Assembly (NCBI GenBank): GCA_947396885.1
Contig: OX377204.1
Span: forward strand, 25,613,706-25,677,705
Length of the DNA: 64,000 bases
Direction: 5' to 3'
From: Heligmosomoides polygyrus polygyrus
Lineage: Eukaryota; Nematoda; Chromadorea; Rhabditida; Heligmosomidae
Positions 10,201 through 25,200 of the stretch are shown here, piece by piece. Positions within the stretch are counted from its first letter, which is position 1. Each line of letters starts with the position of its first letter. Under the pieces are notes generated by a model. It did not search any database. It had not been told where the DNA came from and was given only the letters and a program-made list of their open reading frames with translations. The translations under genes and the position numbers were made by a program.

Positions 10201-13200
10201 TCGATAAACAACTCATATAGAAATAAAAATGCTTACCCCTTTATGCTTGACTTCGAGGATTCCTCTTCGATCTGGCTGACTGCCGACATTGGGGGAAGAC
10301 CGTGATATTCTGAAACAAGACCTTTGATAGTAACTTGTTAATTAGAACAAATTCAGTTCAAACGTTCTATTGAAATACGGACTTTGTCTGCTGACGCACT
10401 GTATTTATACGTACACATACCCTCTCAATTACCCAAAGATTCTCCATCGGATGCCCAAAGTGTACACACAGCCCAAATACACACTTAAGCAGACACCTCG
10501 TGATCAGCGCGGAGTATCAGTGCACTACTATAATGAGCAAATCATTTTGTTTATTCATTGATTCATAGCGTGGACATGATACTCATGCGTAAAACAAATA
10601 AGAAAAAGGAAGAAGTTCTACTAAAATAAATTCACAAAGCAGTAACCAAGCGTGGATGAGAGGTATTCATGACTCTGAAAGCAGCTATGAACAGAATTTA
10701 GTCAACAGCAATTTCTTGAAAGCATGCATGGATAAAGATTTTCGCTTTCCGCGAGCAAATACTAGAGCTTCCTTAGCCTTCTACATGTTAAGAATGAAGA
10801 TCTGGGCGTGGTTTTTGCAAACGTAACGTGCAGCCGGAGCCAACTACTTCTTGTTCATACCACGTGATCGCCGAAAAATTGCGAAGGGTTTATGTGAAGT
10901 TCACCCATGAGAAACTTGAAAAGCATTTTTAGATCAGCAACGTTCCTTCTACACACCAAAGATTTTAGTCCGAGTGTCCTATTTCTTTCTCTGCCGTTTG
11001 AAATTAGCGAATAATCTACGCCGAAGCACCCCATTGTGAGTTTTCGTGTAAAATGACTTTGAACCCTCTCCAATCAACAATCAGTTCTTCGAGTCACTGC
11101 CAGGGTACTGCAAGTCTTCTTTACTTGCTTTTGTAAAGCAACACCAGTTTCATTTCATGTTTAATCTGGATGTTGCGTTCGATCAAACGGCGTCGGTGGT
11201 GTAAAGGCGTAGAGCATTCCCGCCCGGTCAGAAGGAGGTGCAAGTTCGAGTCCCGCCTGGCACTAGAAGTTTTTCTTGCAACAAAACATCGTTATGAGAG
11301 CTTAGAACCTCGATACTAGCCACATGAGGCTTAAAGAAACTGATTTGAATAGTTTCACTTCAGAACGTGGCGACTAGCTCCCAACTGCGAATTCCAATTT
11401 CAACGAGCGGAACATTTTGCAAGAGATTGCGCAATGAGCAGTGGAGATTTGCTCAAATTGCTCACAATAAACACTAAATGGCCACATGCAAACTTCGACT
11501 AACGTCGTTCTTCTCCCCAGTAGCCATGAAAGATGTATATTTTCCATCACTCGACCTACACCGAAGGTAAACAGCTCGTACCTTCTCTGAGGTGTCCTTG
11601 AAGTATTAACAACACAGTTAAGTAGCTGATAATGATGATGGTGCACGGTATCCAGAACACGAAGAGCAGATGGTTGATGTTGTACATCTTCTCCAGTCGC
11701 TGCATATCCTTCAGGTCTTGCGTGATCTGAAAACGTTTATTCTGGATATTCCAAATGATAGGATGTATGACGAAGTGCTAGATTATAAGCGGACCATCTA
11801 ACTAAATGTTTTATTTATGCTGGTGTCCGACAGCTCCCAAAGTAACCTCCTTTACCCCAAGAATTACTGTTAAGTTTCCCAACGACCCTTTGAGATCGAC
11901 TTTTGTCAGTTTCGCTGCCGTTTACTTCAAACAATAGCCTGCTGGAGCCTCATCAATTTCCCGTTCTTTATGACCAAAGTAGGTGCTTCGAGTATAAAGC
12001 GCTCCTTCATAGTTAGACCTTTCTGCCTAAATGCAACGTTGAAATGCATATCCAGTCTCCCATTTTCTCCACACTGCTGAATTCACGCTCTCCAACATTC
12101 GAAAAAAGAGGTTTTTACAAGAACAGTTGCTGACAATTCAAAATTTTCAGAAAGCTCTCTAATCCTTCCGAGTAGATCCGAAAATTTCACTTCAGATTTC
12201 ACCACTGCACTAACGCTCTACGTGTTTCCCGATACCGGAATATGCGTGGCCGGGAAAATCGTTAATATTCAGTCCGCAAAACAAGGAATTCTTCAACGCT
12301 TTTCGTCGGAAGTATTTCTCTGTTGGGGAGCATGGTGGTGTACACCGGAGGAGGCGCCGACTGTGGCATGCACTCACAATCAAGGTTCTTGGTCCGGATT
12401 TCCTGCCCAGGCATACTACATGCGCCGACTTCCATCCCTCGCTGGACACTGAGAACGGCAAAACGCTTACTTGTCCATCGCCTGGCTATCGCCAGCTACT
12501 TTATAGGCCAGTTCATTCACCTTGACTACGCTACATCCCGCAGAAGGAGAATGGTTGGGTGATGCATTCATTCAATCTACTTCATTCATTTTCCATGCCC
12601 TTGATCCTTTACTCTGACGATGAGTTACTGGTAAAGAGTTTTTGCATCGTATAAGCATACGCCCAATAACACGATAGGGTTTGTTTTGTTACATGAACAT
12701 GTTAGCTGTTATGTTGGCTCCATAAAAACGATAGAAAATTCATCTATTTTGCAGTCTAATCACCTTAAGTACAACTGTACCGTACCAACAAGGCGCACTA
12801 GTGCTTACTCGTTTTGTCTTCCTCTCGCTTGGTCTAGTTTCAGGAGATTTTGGAAGAAAAATAAAGAAAATCTCTGTTAGAATGCGCCACGCATTGTGCT
12901 GTTAGGGCATTTCACGGAGACATTCGGAGTGTGTATGGTCTATTCAATGAACTGTGATAAATATGTCAATGTTTCATCCCTCCCAGACGAGTTCAGTACA
13001 CGACTCCGGGGGAGAGAAGGTTTGGTTGGCCAGGCGGGAACCTGAATCAGGAACCTAACATAGAGTTCGGTACAGACAGCTGGCGCCTACCCCGTACCAA
13101 CTGCGCTTCGACACATCCACATCCAGATATTATTCCAAAACCTATTATTTCAGACATGTGTGGCAACCGCGCAAATCAAATTATGTCTACTTTCATCTAA

Positions 13201-16200
13201 TAGGCGTGAGTCTAATCGTAAGATATAACGAAATTGGCTGGCAATTTCCGCGTTATAAGATCTCTATTCTTTCTGGATTCGGTAGGTCTCCAGCGGTGCA
13301 GATACAAGCCTTGAAGACCATGTGATATGATGTCAACTCAGAAAGATGCTCTTCATCAATGAGCTGTATCAAACAGAGAACCACCACTCAAAAAACAGTT
13401 CCTTTCATCCCTCTACTTACGGCTTGGTAGAAATTAAAACATGTGCGCAACTTACTGCTTTAAAGGAGGAACAGCATGAAAACTGAAGTTTTAGTGGAAA
13501 TTGTGCTGAGAGGACAGTTTCTAGCAATAGCTATGAAATGAAGCAGCCCCTTCTGTTTCGCTGAAAGGCTCCATGCAACAAAAATAAATGATTACCTTGG
13601 CTTTCTCCGCTAAAGAAAGTGTTGAGGAGTTGAGCTGGTTGGACTTTTCGTAATAGTGTGTGGTCCAAATCGGCGTGCATTGCCTAAATTGAAGTTTGTA
13701 AACGACCGTACTTGAACGTTTGTCTGAAGAGTTACGTTTACACATTCAGATAAGGGATGAGGATAAAAATCCATAGTCAAAATGCCTGTTGGTTTCATTT
13801 CTGCTCTTCATTCGCCGACTTCTTTTGTGAGCAAATTGCTACAGTATTTCTCGGAGAATTACTCGTTCCTATTACTTCCCTGCAGAAAATCTTTCTCCAG
13901 GCAAAGATGTTGCGAATTCTTGCAGACTAGACGACACTAATTAAGAGAAGCCGCAGAAGAAAGTCTGTTTGCAGTGAGCAGAGCACACCCATCAACGGCG
14001 TGTGATCATTCCTTATTCGCAAACCAAACTAGGGATGGATGAGAGCGAAAAAGCTGAAACCAAGGACGCGCAATGGAAAGCGAAAAGCGAACGAAAGGCG
14101 TCTACCGCAGTAAGAACTGGAACGCATATCAAATGAGGTAAATCTCCACACGTTGCAGATGTAGTGTGGAAGCTCCGACCATCATCAAGCTTCATCAACG
14201 AGAGTGAGATAAAATATGTGGTTCAAGTCTAGAAAGAAAGTCCACGATGTGTTCCTTCCAAACCATGCTGCTTTACCTCACTTAAAACTGTATTAGCACC
14301 GTTCTAGAAAAAATCATGCCGGACCTCTTTTCGGGACTTGCACCCAATTCCTCGAAGAATCTAGGTTATGATCGCCTGATACGCTATTTTTGAGGGTTCA
14401 AGTTGTTGCAAGGACGTTTTATTGCAACACATAGCCAATTGCATGAGGCGGAACTCGAGTTTCATCCTCTGCTTTTGGTATATATAGATATGCTCGATTC
14501 AAACGTATTCGAATTCGAACATTATAGAAATCATGTTTTTTAGTTGTATCTAAATTGGAGTGGTCAGAAAAAATATGTTTTTCGAAAATATCCGAATTCA
14601 AATAATCCCCGGTTTCCGATATTCAATATCACTGGAACATTCGACAAATTTCAGGAATCCACAATTATGCAGTTATTCGAAATGTGACATACAAATACGA
14701 ATTTGTATTTATCGTCTGGTCCGTTCAACTGATTTTCATTACAATTTGACCACTGTTTTTCGAGTATTCGAAAATTTTGAATTTCTTTTTTCTTGAAAAG
14801 CAACTTTCTAGAAATCGGGTTCTTCAAATGTATTCAGATTTGAAAGGCGCGTGATAGCGCAATCGGAAGAGGCGCCGGTTGCGGCGTGCAGCCGATTTTG
14901 AAAAGTCCTCGCTCGGATTTTTCGCCCAGGGCAATCAAGTTTTCCATCCCTCCGTTGACGGTAAATTGCTACCAAACTCGTCTGAGAGGGTTAAAACATT
15001 GAATTGCCCATCGGCTGTCCAAGTCACTGCATATGTAGGCTAAACACGCGTTCAAATTTCCACCACGATATCTCCTAGAAGTGGAATGTGAGCCTCACTC
15101 CGAAAATGGTTGATTGAACCGTCCTTTATTTTTTGTCCTTACTCATATTCGTGCATTCAGGAAAGCAACGTGCAATGACGCCTACATCGTCGCACCGAGA
15201 GTGCTCTTCAACCCGAAGCAATTTTCAATATATCCTTAAGGAGGTATACCTACATTTACCAACGATATCGAGATGTCGTCCTTAGTTCCAACAGCAACCA
15301 CAGTATTTTATTTTTGCTTAGGCCTCGACTGCAAACAGCGCCGATGGCGTAAGCATCTTACCGGGAAAGCAGAGGGACATGTCCTCGTCCGCCTGGGCAA
15401 CCAGTACTGATATCAACTGGTTTCTGAGTGAGAGTGGTTGGTTTCAACATTTCGGGGATAGCGAATAGTGAGAAATCCACTTGGGCCAGAAAATATATTG
15501 AGCAGAGAAACTCACCGGAAGTCCATGTTGTCGTACGGCTTGAACACTCTGAAGATTACCGCTTGCGGCAAACTGAGAGTGAATGCCGCCAACCATCCTA
15601 TAACCAGAAGACGTCTACAGCGCAGGTACGCTCGCCGATGGGCGTTGATCGAGCTAAAATCGCATCAGAATCAGGAGTCTCATTTCCACTATATAACCAA
15701 TAAGCATACAAAAAATGCAAAAATTTCGAAAATAACTAAACAATTAAAAATAAATAGAGGGGCATTTTTTGAAAAGGTCGAAGCTTCATTTGATAAAATT
15801 GAGGAGTAACAACTCGCTAGAAATAACAACACCCGACCTTTTTCAGGCAAACCTTAGGTCGTCTTTTTAAGGAATGGCCGATAGGTTTGGGTCAGAGATA
15901 TTTAACATCCACGAATAAACGGTGCTTGCTATCCCTTCTTATGCACACAATCATTTTCGATAAACCAAAAGTCGAGTTTGCGGTTCTAAGCAAATTGAAC
16001 AACTATGGAGACCGGAAAACAGCGACGGGAATAATGTTTCTGGAAAGCAAGAGCAATGTGGGGAACTGGGTTACATCAGAATCAACGCAGTTTTTATCCC
16101 TACCGCTCCAACCAAGACTTGCCCTCTATCTCCATCTTCACTCTATATGTTTTACTCTTCCTTTGCCTCTTCAGCAGCGGAAAATATGTATAAATCGTGG

Positions 16201-19200
16201 GGGCGTTGCCGAACAGCGCGATCTCTATCCGCTGCTCTTTGCTCCGGCAGCGCGGCGCCTTTCGCTTCAACACTCGGCACAATTAGGCTTAAGTAGTGAG
16301 GTCGGTGGCAAATTATAGTAATTCGCTATGCCAAGCCGAGCCGAGTCGAACACTTGCCCGGAAGAACTCCTCGCCGCTCACCTCATGTTGTACGCTCCGA
16401 ACACTCGGTCAATCGCTATGCAGGCGATGACGAACGAGTTCGCGTAGAACGGGAACGTGGAGAAGAACGAGCACACCTGACACAGCAGTCCTCCGCCGTA
16501 CCACTGAAACACAGGCTATTAGAATTAAGGTGTTGTGAATTACTGCAGGATGAGTACTTTGGAACATCCGCTGCCTTCGGAAGCGATTGCGTGACCGGTG
16601 ACGCCTATCACACTGTTAGAAGAATAGTTTCCGAATTGATTAATTTTTCCGAATTTTACTATGAAGGTTTCAATGCTCATGTCTCGAAAGGGTTCACCGC
16701 AAGTGCAGGTATTGTTTCTTTTTAGACAAGTCTGGTGTCAACTTATAGATGTCGGAGAGATGAAGTCTTTTGTGCGCTGAGCAAGACCCGAACCTCGGAT
16801 CGATTTAGGATGCAAATGAGGGCGCCGCCTTCCCAGCTGTTCATACGTGTCCCCTTTGTCCCAGTGATAGTGACATCTTTCAGCACGATGATGATATAGA
16901 GAACACAAGTGTACGGATACCGATGTGTTTAGTGTCACTAAAACGAGTTTGAGTTCCTTTTGTGTTCCGTTCAAGTTCCTTCATTCATACTTCAACGTAA
17001 TCTCTTTGACCGTGATTGTTGGATGCGTTCACAAGGTCTTCAGATGATGTAACAACTCCACAAGAAATTCGTCTTCATACAGACCCATGGTCACTAGAGC
17101 GCAAGACAAGCATTTCACGGAATGCGAACGCTCGACCGCGAGTCCTCAACAATCTATGCAGCTAATCATACGGCCCCTCGGACAAAATGGTGACAGAGGC
17201 AGCGTTGAAATTAGAAATCTGAATAATTTATGAACTTGAAAAAATTAAAAATTTAGAATGTACATAAGCTTAGCAGTTGTGCAGCTCTACCTTGCGTGTC
17301 CGCAGGTTCTTAAAGGTTCAGGTTCTTGCGCAAACGCCTTCATGCCTGGTGAATGATTCTGGTTTTGCACTAGCCAAGGAATCCATTCAGTGAGTCTGTA
17401 GGATGGTTGTCTGACAGAGAAGGATAAAACGCTGACTTATTCATCGGCTTACCACTGCAATTCATTCATTCGCAGTGAAGAACTATGCATTCAAGCCGAC
17501 TGCAAAGGATCCCAGAGAAAGGTGCCCAATGGCTACCACTCCAGTCATATGAAGGATTCCAGTGACGAAAAAGTGCTTCATTAATTCTTTGAGAGAGACG
17601 AATTTGAGCATGTGAAATCACCTCTTCAGGCTCTCATTCTAAATCCATGGACAGAGAACATTTTGGGCATTAGAACAAGATCCCTAACAAGGTCACGGTC
17701 TACTTTCCCGATTTTTCTGATGGAGGTATGACTCTTCAGAGTATTACGTGATATAGTCCTACATAAATTGGTATATACATACGTCAGCATGCTCCACTAG
17801 TTTGGAAGTTCATCCGATTAGGCGAGTCCCCAGTGATTCGGCGGCTTTAATCTGTGTTGGGCATCGAGCAGGAGATGTCCGGGGAAGAAGACTTTGCCCT
17901 TTTATAGTGTCACCTTTAGCGACAAGTCGGCTGCTTGAAATGATGCCTATGGAAATTCCGCTGGGACCGACCTCCAAGAACTCCACATAGGTGGTGCGTG
18001 TGATGAGCCTCAAGTTGTGGCCGGTAAATGCTTCCCACAATCACTTTTAAATGTACGTGATCATACATATGGTATCCCTAAGCTCGAAAAAGACAGGGAA
18101 ACTCACAAGGAAGCCCGGATGCGTGAGCGTTTCGCCTCCTGTTACGTAGAACTAACGAAATAGGGTGCATGGTAGCGCAGTCGGAGGAAGAGCTGGGCTA
18201 CTGCACTGTGTTCATCCCCAATTGGGGCTCATGGTTAGGATGCTTCCCAAGCTAACAGGTCTATTATCGTTCCTAGGCTGATGACTCGCTTCTAAACATA
18301 TATATGGTACGTATATATGAGCAAAAATTTCCAACAATTCCTTATACCCAAAATCGCCCGCTTTCCGCCCCCCCCCCCCAAAAAAAAAGACCCTGCTTGC
18401 CTGAAACGTAAGCATCCATATGATCTGCTTCGGTACGTAGACAAACAGCGTGCAGAGATCGGCCAGGTTCAGGTTTATCCTCAGAAGAAGAATTGGACTC
18501 TTCGCCTTGTGCTGACTGAAACAACACAGGCCTCACTTGAGGATACGAACGTCGAGAAGCAAGACAATTCACCACCTGAACGCTCGCAGCGATTTCCGTA
18601 GAGAGATGACGTTCAACGGGCCACCGATCACGAAGCACAGGAAGTAGATGAACACTTCGATCTGAAAGGAAGGTTAAAATTAAGATGAGAACAGCGTTTA
18701 AAGTGACATTGAAAAAACCGCTAGTTGAAAAATGTCAACACAGATGCTTATAGGTACAGGAAAAATGCAGGAAAAAACGAGCAAAATGAGGGCTAATAGT
18801 AATGAAGAAGTGACAGAGATCGAAAGAACACCTTCCGATAAGACGCTGGATACTCCCTGCACGCTTCCGAATTTCATACAACCCACTTTCTCTATTGATC
18901 ATATTTACTCTTCTTCTAATAATATCCAGCTAAGGTAGCGCAGTCGGAGGAGTTCAAGGCTACCTTCAGGACGTGGGCTCGGTTCCACCCAGACCAACCA
19001 AACTTTTTATCCCTCCAGGAAAAGTGAATTGGTACCAAACTTTTGTGGGAAGAGTAAAGCACTCAAGATCCAACACTTAAGACTTGATAGAGTGAGGCAT
19101 ATAGGTTTAATATTTACACAAATAAAGAAGGAATTCTTCAGCTCGACAAGCACAAATTCTTCCTGACAGATGTGTAAAGATTCCTTCCATTCAGAAGTCG

Positions 19201-22200
19201 GTGAAATTTACGCGAACCCAGTAAATTTTGTCTCCATTGAAAACAGAGGCAAGAACATCACCAAAGTTGTTTTTTTTTAATCAAATTGAAAGTTAATTTT
19301 TCAGAACTCATAAAGAAACTGGATTCTATCCTCATATTGCTCTGACTGCACCTCGATATGTCATTTCTTGAAACCTGAGGTCTTTTACTCGCGACCAGTT
19401 AGCGGTTGCTGATGTTTTTCTAGTCTCAACAGCACTAGCCGGTGCCTTACTACACAAAAAAACTCGCCTACCCTACCCTTCATACCCGTCATCTCCAAGG
19501 ATAAGTCACAATTTTTAAAGTGGTACCTGTACCTCCCAATAAACACTTGCCGAGACCTGTTCCAAATAAAATATGATTTTTACCCATTGCTAAATATGTC
19601 AGCTGGATAACTGGTCCAATCAAGGTGCTTTCAAGCCGAAGGTACCTCCATATTGTTTTATGACAAATGGCATTTATGAAAGTTCTATGCTCCTATACTG
19701 AAATGTTTATGGCAAGGATTATTGGACGTCACGGTGTAATTCAGCTGTAGTTCCAACGTCTGTGTTGAACTTAATCACCAAAACCTGTTTCTGTAGAGGA
19801 CAACACATGAAACTTTGCACCTGACGAGGCCTGGATTCCTCGAAAACGGACATCGGAACCAGAGCGCTACAGCTAGTTTGCGTCCAAGTGCCCGCCGCAT
19901 TCTTTCTTCTCCGAACTTTAGGGTCATCAGACTTCCTCACAAAGGTATCATGGTATTGGTATCTGTATAAGCAATGTAGGAGTGGAATGTACATCAGCTA
20001 AAATTGGATCCAAGTAATTCACATACCCCTTTCGGTCAGGCACTTAGCCAGAGAATGCCGTTATTTTTGCCTGACCACCGCGCTAAGTCGATTATGTGAA
20101 CGCTTTCAGAGACTAATGAGGCGATTTCTTCAAGGAGGCGTAATCTTCGCTCTATAAACTCACACTAGTTTGCTCAAAACAATAGACTGAGATGTTTACA
20201 GGTCCTGAACGAGCCACTAAATGCTCTACTTCTCTCGAATGAGGAGAATCCAGTCGAGCAGAACGCAACTCAGCAGGGGAATCAGGGACTTCAGAGGCGT
20301 TAGGGTCGCATCGGTGGAGGTGACGAGGACTGGGGTCCATGTGTAGCTACTATGCGACAATAAATAATACGCTTTGAAAGGACCGTAACTATATCTTCGC
20401 GCGCAAAAGTCTGACGCTACAAAAAAACCACCGTATATGGATAGGACCCAGAGTGACCTAGAGCTGGACATTCAGCTACTCTTCGTGGGACAGATGTAAC
20501 GTCGGTCTTCTTTCCCTATTGTCTTCTTTCCTCTAGGGACAAACGCCGGCATTGGCCATCCAGTTTTGGGATACAACGAGTCCTAACTCTTTGGGCTCGT
20601 CCTGTCGTCGTTGTGTGTTCTACCCATCTCCCCCTGGCACACCCACCCCAACCCGTTCCACTACTCCTAAGTTTCCCTGATAGCGTAGTGGCTGTTTTAT
20701 GAAACTTTGGAAACGGAAACACTGCTGTGTCCATCCCTTCAACGCGAGGGGAACGAGAAAGCGAATCCATCCTCAGTTCTGCCTCCATAAGTTGTTTTTA
20801 TTTATTTATTTATTTATTTATGTGCTTGAACCAAAATTGGGCGCAAAAAGAATAACGAAACACTGTGAATACATGATATTTCGGAAATTGAAAACCTCAG
20901 GATGAAAAAAAAGATAGGGAAAGTTAACAGATCGATCTAATGATTCAACCTTAAGTATCCCACGAGAAGAACCTTCAATCAAGTGCAAAAATAGCTTCAC
21001 AGATCAAGGGAAGTTTTCTTCCAAATACACGATCATGAAGGCGAACAATGGCCAGGCAACATTGCAAATTCACTAGATGCACGCTCCGGAATGTCAGTTA
21101 AGTTCGTATTTTGATAGCAAGTCTCGTGTGGTTAACAAGTGTCCTCGAAGTAGTCCCGCTAGAGTTCTGTGAGGCAAGGACTGATTGGCTTCATCACAGC
21201 ATCACGATGGCTGTCAGATATAATAACGTCCGTCACACAGAAATTGTTTTCGAGGAGTTCTTGAAAGGAATCGGAAGCTACAGTAGACAAGCATCCGGAG
21301 CGCGACTCGTCTTCTAGATTGTATCCCACTTAACCAAACTTTACGAGCAGTTAGGCAGATCGTGTTGTTGGTAGTACTACCTGATTAGTACCTATCCCTC
21401 ACGTGTGCTACGACTAGCTTCGCTTGTTGAACCCTCACGGAGGATTTTCAAGTGTTGAAGAATGAGGTAGCGTCGGACAGAGGCGAGAAAGTTTGAGCTT
21501 CGAGATGCAGCTTAAGTGAAGTATAGCAACTTGTGAAAGATCTCATAAAATCCTGCATACATATCGCTTACCTTAATATACCCTTTTCTCATCATGTTGG
21601 ACACTTTTCCAAACAAATTGTATACACTTCTAGGCAAACATGACGCTTTTCAATTCAAAATGAACCATTTTCCAAGTCAATACGAGCTTCCACGTTAAAA
21701 TAGAGACTCTCCGAGACAGTTTTTGCCCTTTCTCCAAAAAAAGTATGAACTTCTTTCAAATTTTCTAAATCGTTTGTATCAACAACCTAGTGTTCAAAAT
21801 TTTGTCACAACGATGTTTTGTTGTGAACAAAACTCTATCGCCAGGCGGGACTCGAACCAGCAGCTCCCTCTGACCGGGCGGGAATGCTCTACGCCATTAC
21901 ACCACCGGTGCTGATTGATCGAATGCAACATCCGCACCTCGTGGGACCGATCACGACCCACCCGTATCCGGAACGAGCTGGCCGCTGATATCAGCAATTA
22001 AGGCTTGAAGAAATTGATTTGAATTTCTATCAAGACCATCAGCTTAAGTGCTTCCATGCTGATATCAGCGGCCAGCTCATCCCGGATACGGGTGGGTGCT
22101 GATCGGTCCTACGAGGTGTGGATGTTGCGTTCGATCAAACGGCGGCTCTGCTGTAATGGCGTAGAGCATTCCCGCCCGGTCAGAGGGAGGTGCGGGTTCG

Positions 22201-25200
22201 AGTCCCGCCTGGCGCTGGAAGTTTTGATCGCAACAAAACATCGTTGTGTCAGCTTACAACCTCGATACCAGCCAACTGAGGTTTAAAGAAACTGTTTTGA
22301 ATCGTTTAAAATTTTGTCAAAATTTCAATTTTTCAAGGAAAATAGTGAACTAAAATATGTTTCAAACCGTTTTCACTTCTTTTGGTGTTCCTTACTACGT
22401 TTACATATTGTGTTTGCTCTTTCAATTATTTATTTATTGAATACAGAAATTAATAAATAATTGGTATACTTTTTCCTCGACTTCGGTATTAATAGGCGCT
22501 GGCAAAGGTTGCCATGAACAAAATAGATTAGCCTTCCCCCTCTCCTCCACTTCTGTCCCTCTTGAATACGCTTAGGATATAGAAGAAGCCTTGCACCACA
22601 TAGTTCGCCAACAAACCTTTTCACTACTTCTTGGAATGTCCATGCGTGCGAGACACTTCAAGCAATAGCTCTGTCTGTGAACCACTATCTTGCCTAGTGG
22701 ATGCTTCTAAAACGCGACAGGTGACATATTTACTACACTACTACTATTCACGGAAAACCATCAACAATATTGCAAGAATCTGTGCGTTCTGTACATTACT
22801 GTGAATTGTATTCTTTATCTATACAGTTCTTTGCCAGCTACCCTATAACCCTATTGGCTTTTCAGGAAAGCATAGCTTCCTGATGGCCCACATCCCTTCC
22901 AGCTTTCGCTGCTCCCATGGTCGGCGGCTCTCTAAACCACTCTGGAATAGCTCATACTATGATCCCAGTGCGCCCGAGCTAATCATCGGCCAAGTCCAAT
23001 CGACGTAGCTAAAATAAGCTGCGCTTCCAGCTGAGGCGACCAGAGTTCAGGCGTACTCCAGAGCTGGGTGCCACTGCGAGGCCTCCATCGGCAGTGAGTC
23101 GAGAGAGACGCCCAATCAGCCACAAACGACTCCGACACCGACTCCTCCGCGCACACACGTGCTCCGGACTCGATGTGGATGGCGCGATATGGAAACGTCA
23201 CTCGCGAAGTCCGAGAAGTGCTATTAGGCACAGGTGGCTGCCCTCCCGCAGGTGCTGGTGAGATGACGTTGTAAGTGCCTCAAACACGCTTACTAAGCAA
23301 CTACCATGAGAGCGTTTGGTCACACACCCCCATGCTTGTTGCCACTAAAGGATAAATGATAAAGACCGACGATAATCAATTCCTTTACGGAATGCGCCAC
23401 TCATTCTACTTCTGCAGAAGGGCGTGGAGGCAATTTGAATGCGTGTTTTGCCAAAACATTGACTTGCGGTTACCAGCCGATGGAAAAGCCGAGCAAGTCT
23501 GGCAGCAGTTCACCGATCCCGGGCGAATGTAGGGCTCATTTGACTTGGAGGAGAAATTTTGCCAAAGCATTGACTTGCGGTTACCAGCCGATGGAAAAGC
23601 CGAGCAAGTCTGGGACCAATTCACCGATTCCGGGCGGATGTAGGACTCGGTTGACTTGGAGGAGAAAGTGTTTCGAAAAAAAACCGAACCAAGAACTTGA
23701 AGTCGGGGACCGCCTCGACTGCGCCACCATGGGCCCAACCGTTACAGTTCTTAATTTAACACTTATTAACAACTGACACTACGTAAGTTAAAGTCCTTTC
23801 TCAGGTAGCAGCAAAGAATAACGGGTAAATGTTGACCTCCATTTGACCCATTTACGCCACACATTCTGCTCCTATTCTGAACACAATATGAATGAACCAA
23901 CCCATACAGTGGGTTGCTGAGCTTGGCTAACCGACAGAAAGGTGTAATGACGTATTGGCGCAGAGCATTCCGGCCCGGTTAGCAGAAGGTGTGGGTTCGA
24001 GTCCCGCCTGGCGCCCGAAAGTTCTGGTAGCAACAGAACCTCGTTGTGAGAGTGGACAAATAGGAGCTTCCCTCTCTTGTGAGTATGGCGACAACTCAAC
24101 GATACCAGGGGGATAGATGGCCGGCTTGGCGTTTCGACAGGCCGAATCTTCGATCGATTCGAATGCGGATAGCAGTTGATGCTTCTTCCAACTGTACCAC
24201 GAGCGTCCGCCTTCAACGTCACGGGTGGTCTAGAGCAGCTAAAGGTCTTCCCAAAACGAGTGGGTGGGAATTAAATATCCACGTAATAGTGCTATCCGAA
24301 AAGATAATTATCTTTGAAAAACACAGGCAGAATGAGGCTATGCATCCGGAAAAGGCACAGAATACTCTGGACTGACTCAAAGACAGGTTTAGTAAATGCT
24401 TGGTTTACCGCTCCTGTAGTACGGTGGATACGATTTGTTGCAAAGATGGCAACTTATCGCTGGGACACGCGTATTCTACGTAACACGACTGAATTATACT
24501 GTAGGCGTTCATCCAGCTCACGAAATCAAGGCCTACTCTTTTTACTACTTTTATTCGGTAGTGACTATTCTTCTAGCAATTAGGTTATCGTTCCCAGTAT
24601 ACCAGTATAGTTCTTCTTCATTCTGGTTGCCTTCTAGACTCATAATTCCGACTTCAGGTGCAAGATAATATAGAGAGGATAGGCTGCAAAGCCAGTAATT
24701 GCAAATCAATTACACAGGATGTGACATCATGCCACTGCACTCCTACTGCTACAAGCATGGCGCATCCTACCAGATGGTCGCTCAAGGGTTAGCACCTTTC
24801 CTCACTTTTCCAGCTCGCATTAGATGAAGATCGTGACATGCGACATGATGCAGTGTCACCTCATTGGTCTCTCCTTGAAATCTATGTGGAAAAGCAGAAT
24901 GAATGAATGCAGCTGGCAGACTAAATTGATGAAATCCATGCCTTCTATCTGCCCACACTTCGCACTGCTGTTTTCTGGAACAACTGATGGCGCTTGTTGA
25001 GCGGGGGAACCAAAAGATGTTTTGCCTCACTATCCCTTCTCTGACGTTGTCGCATGAGACAAGTAGTCTTGAATTAGGTGTGCCGGCCACGTAATGGTCT
25101 TCGCGGTCACCGCTGGACGAGAGCCGTCACCGACTTTCCGCGGGATGTCAAGGAAACACCAGGACGCCCACCGACGCGTTGGCCGGAGACTTGAACGAAC

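Noticed and set aside
22140..22215. Functional tRNA-Gly gene
   Set aside because: Several dispersed copies share the same non-tRNA tail, so it is a SINE head; the anticodon arm is not standard.
22983..23260. GC-rich open minus frame as the receptor's N-terminal exon
   Set aside because: No donor in the phase needed by exon 2 and no convincing start.
23435..23776. 113-codon frame with internal protein repeat
   Set aside because: The repeat is the tandem-duplicated SINE-A body read through; not coding.
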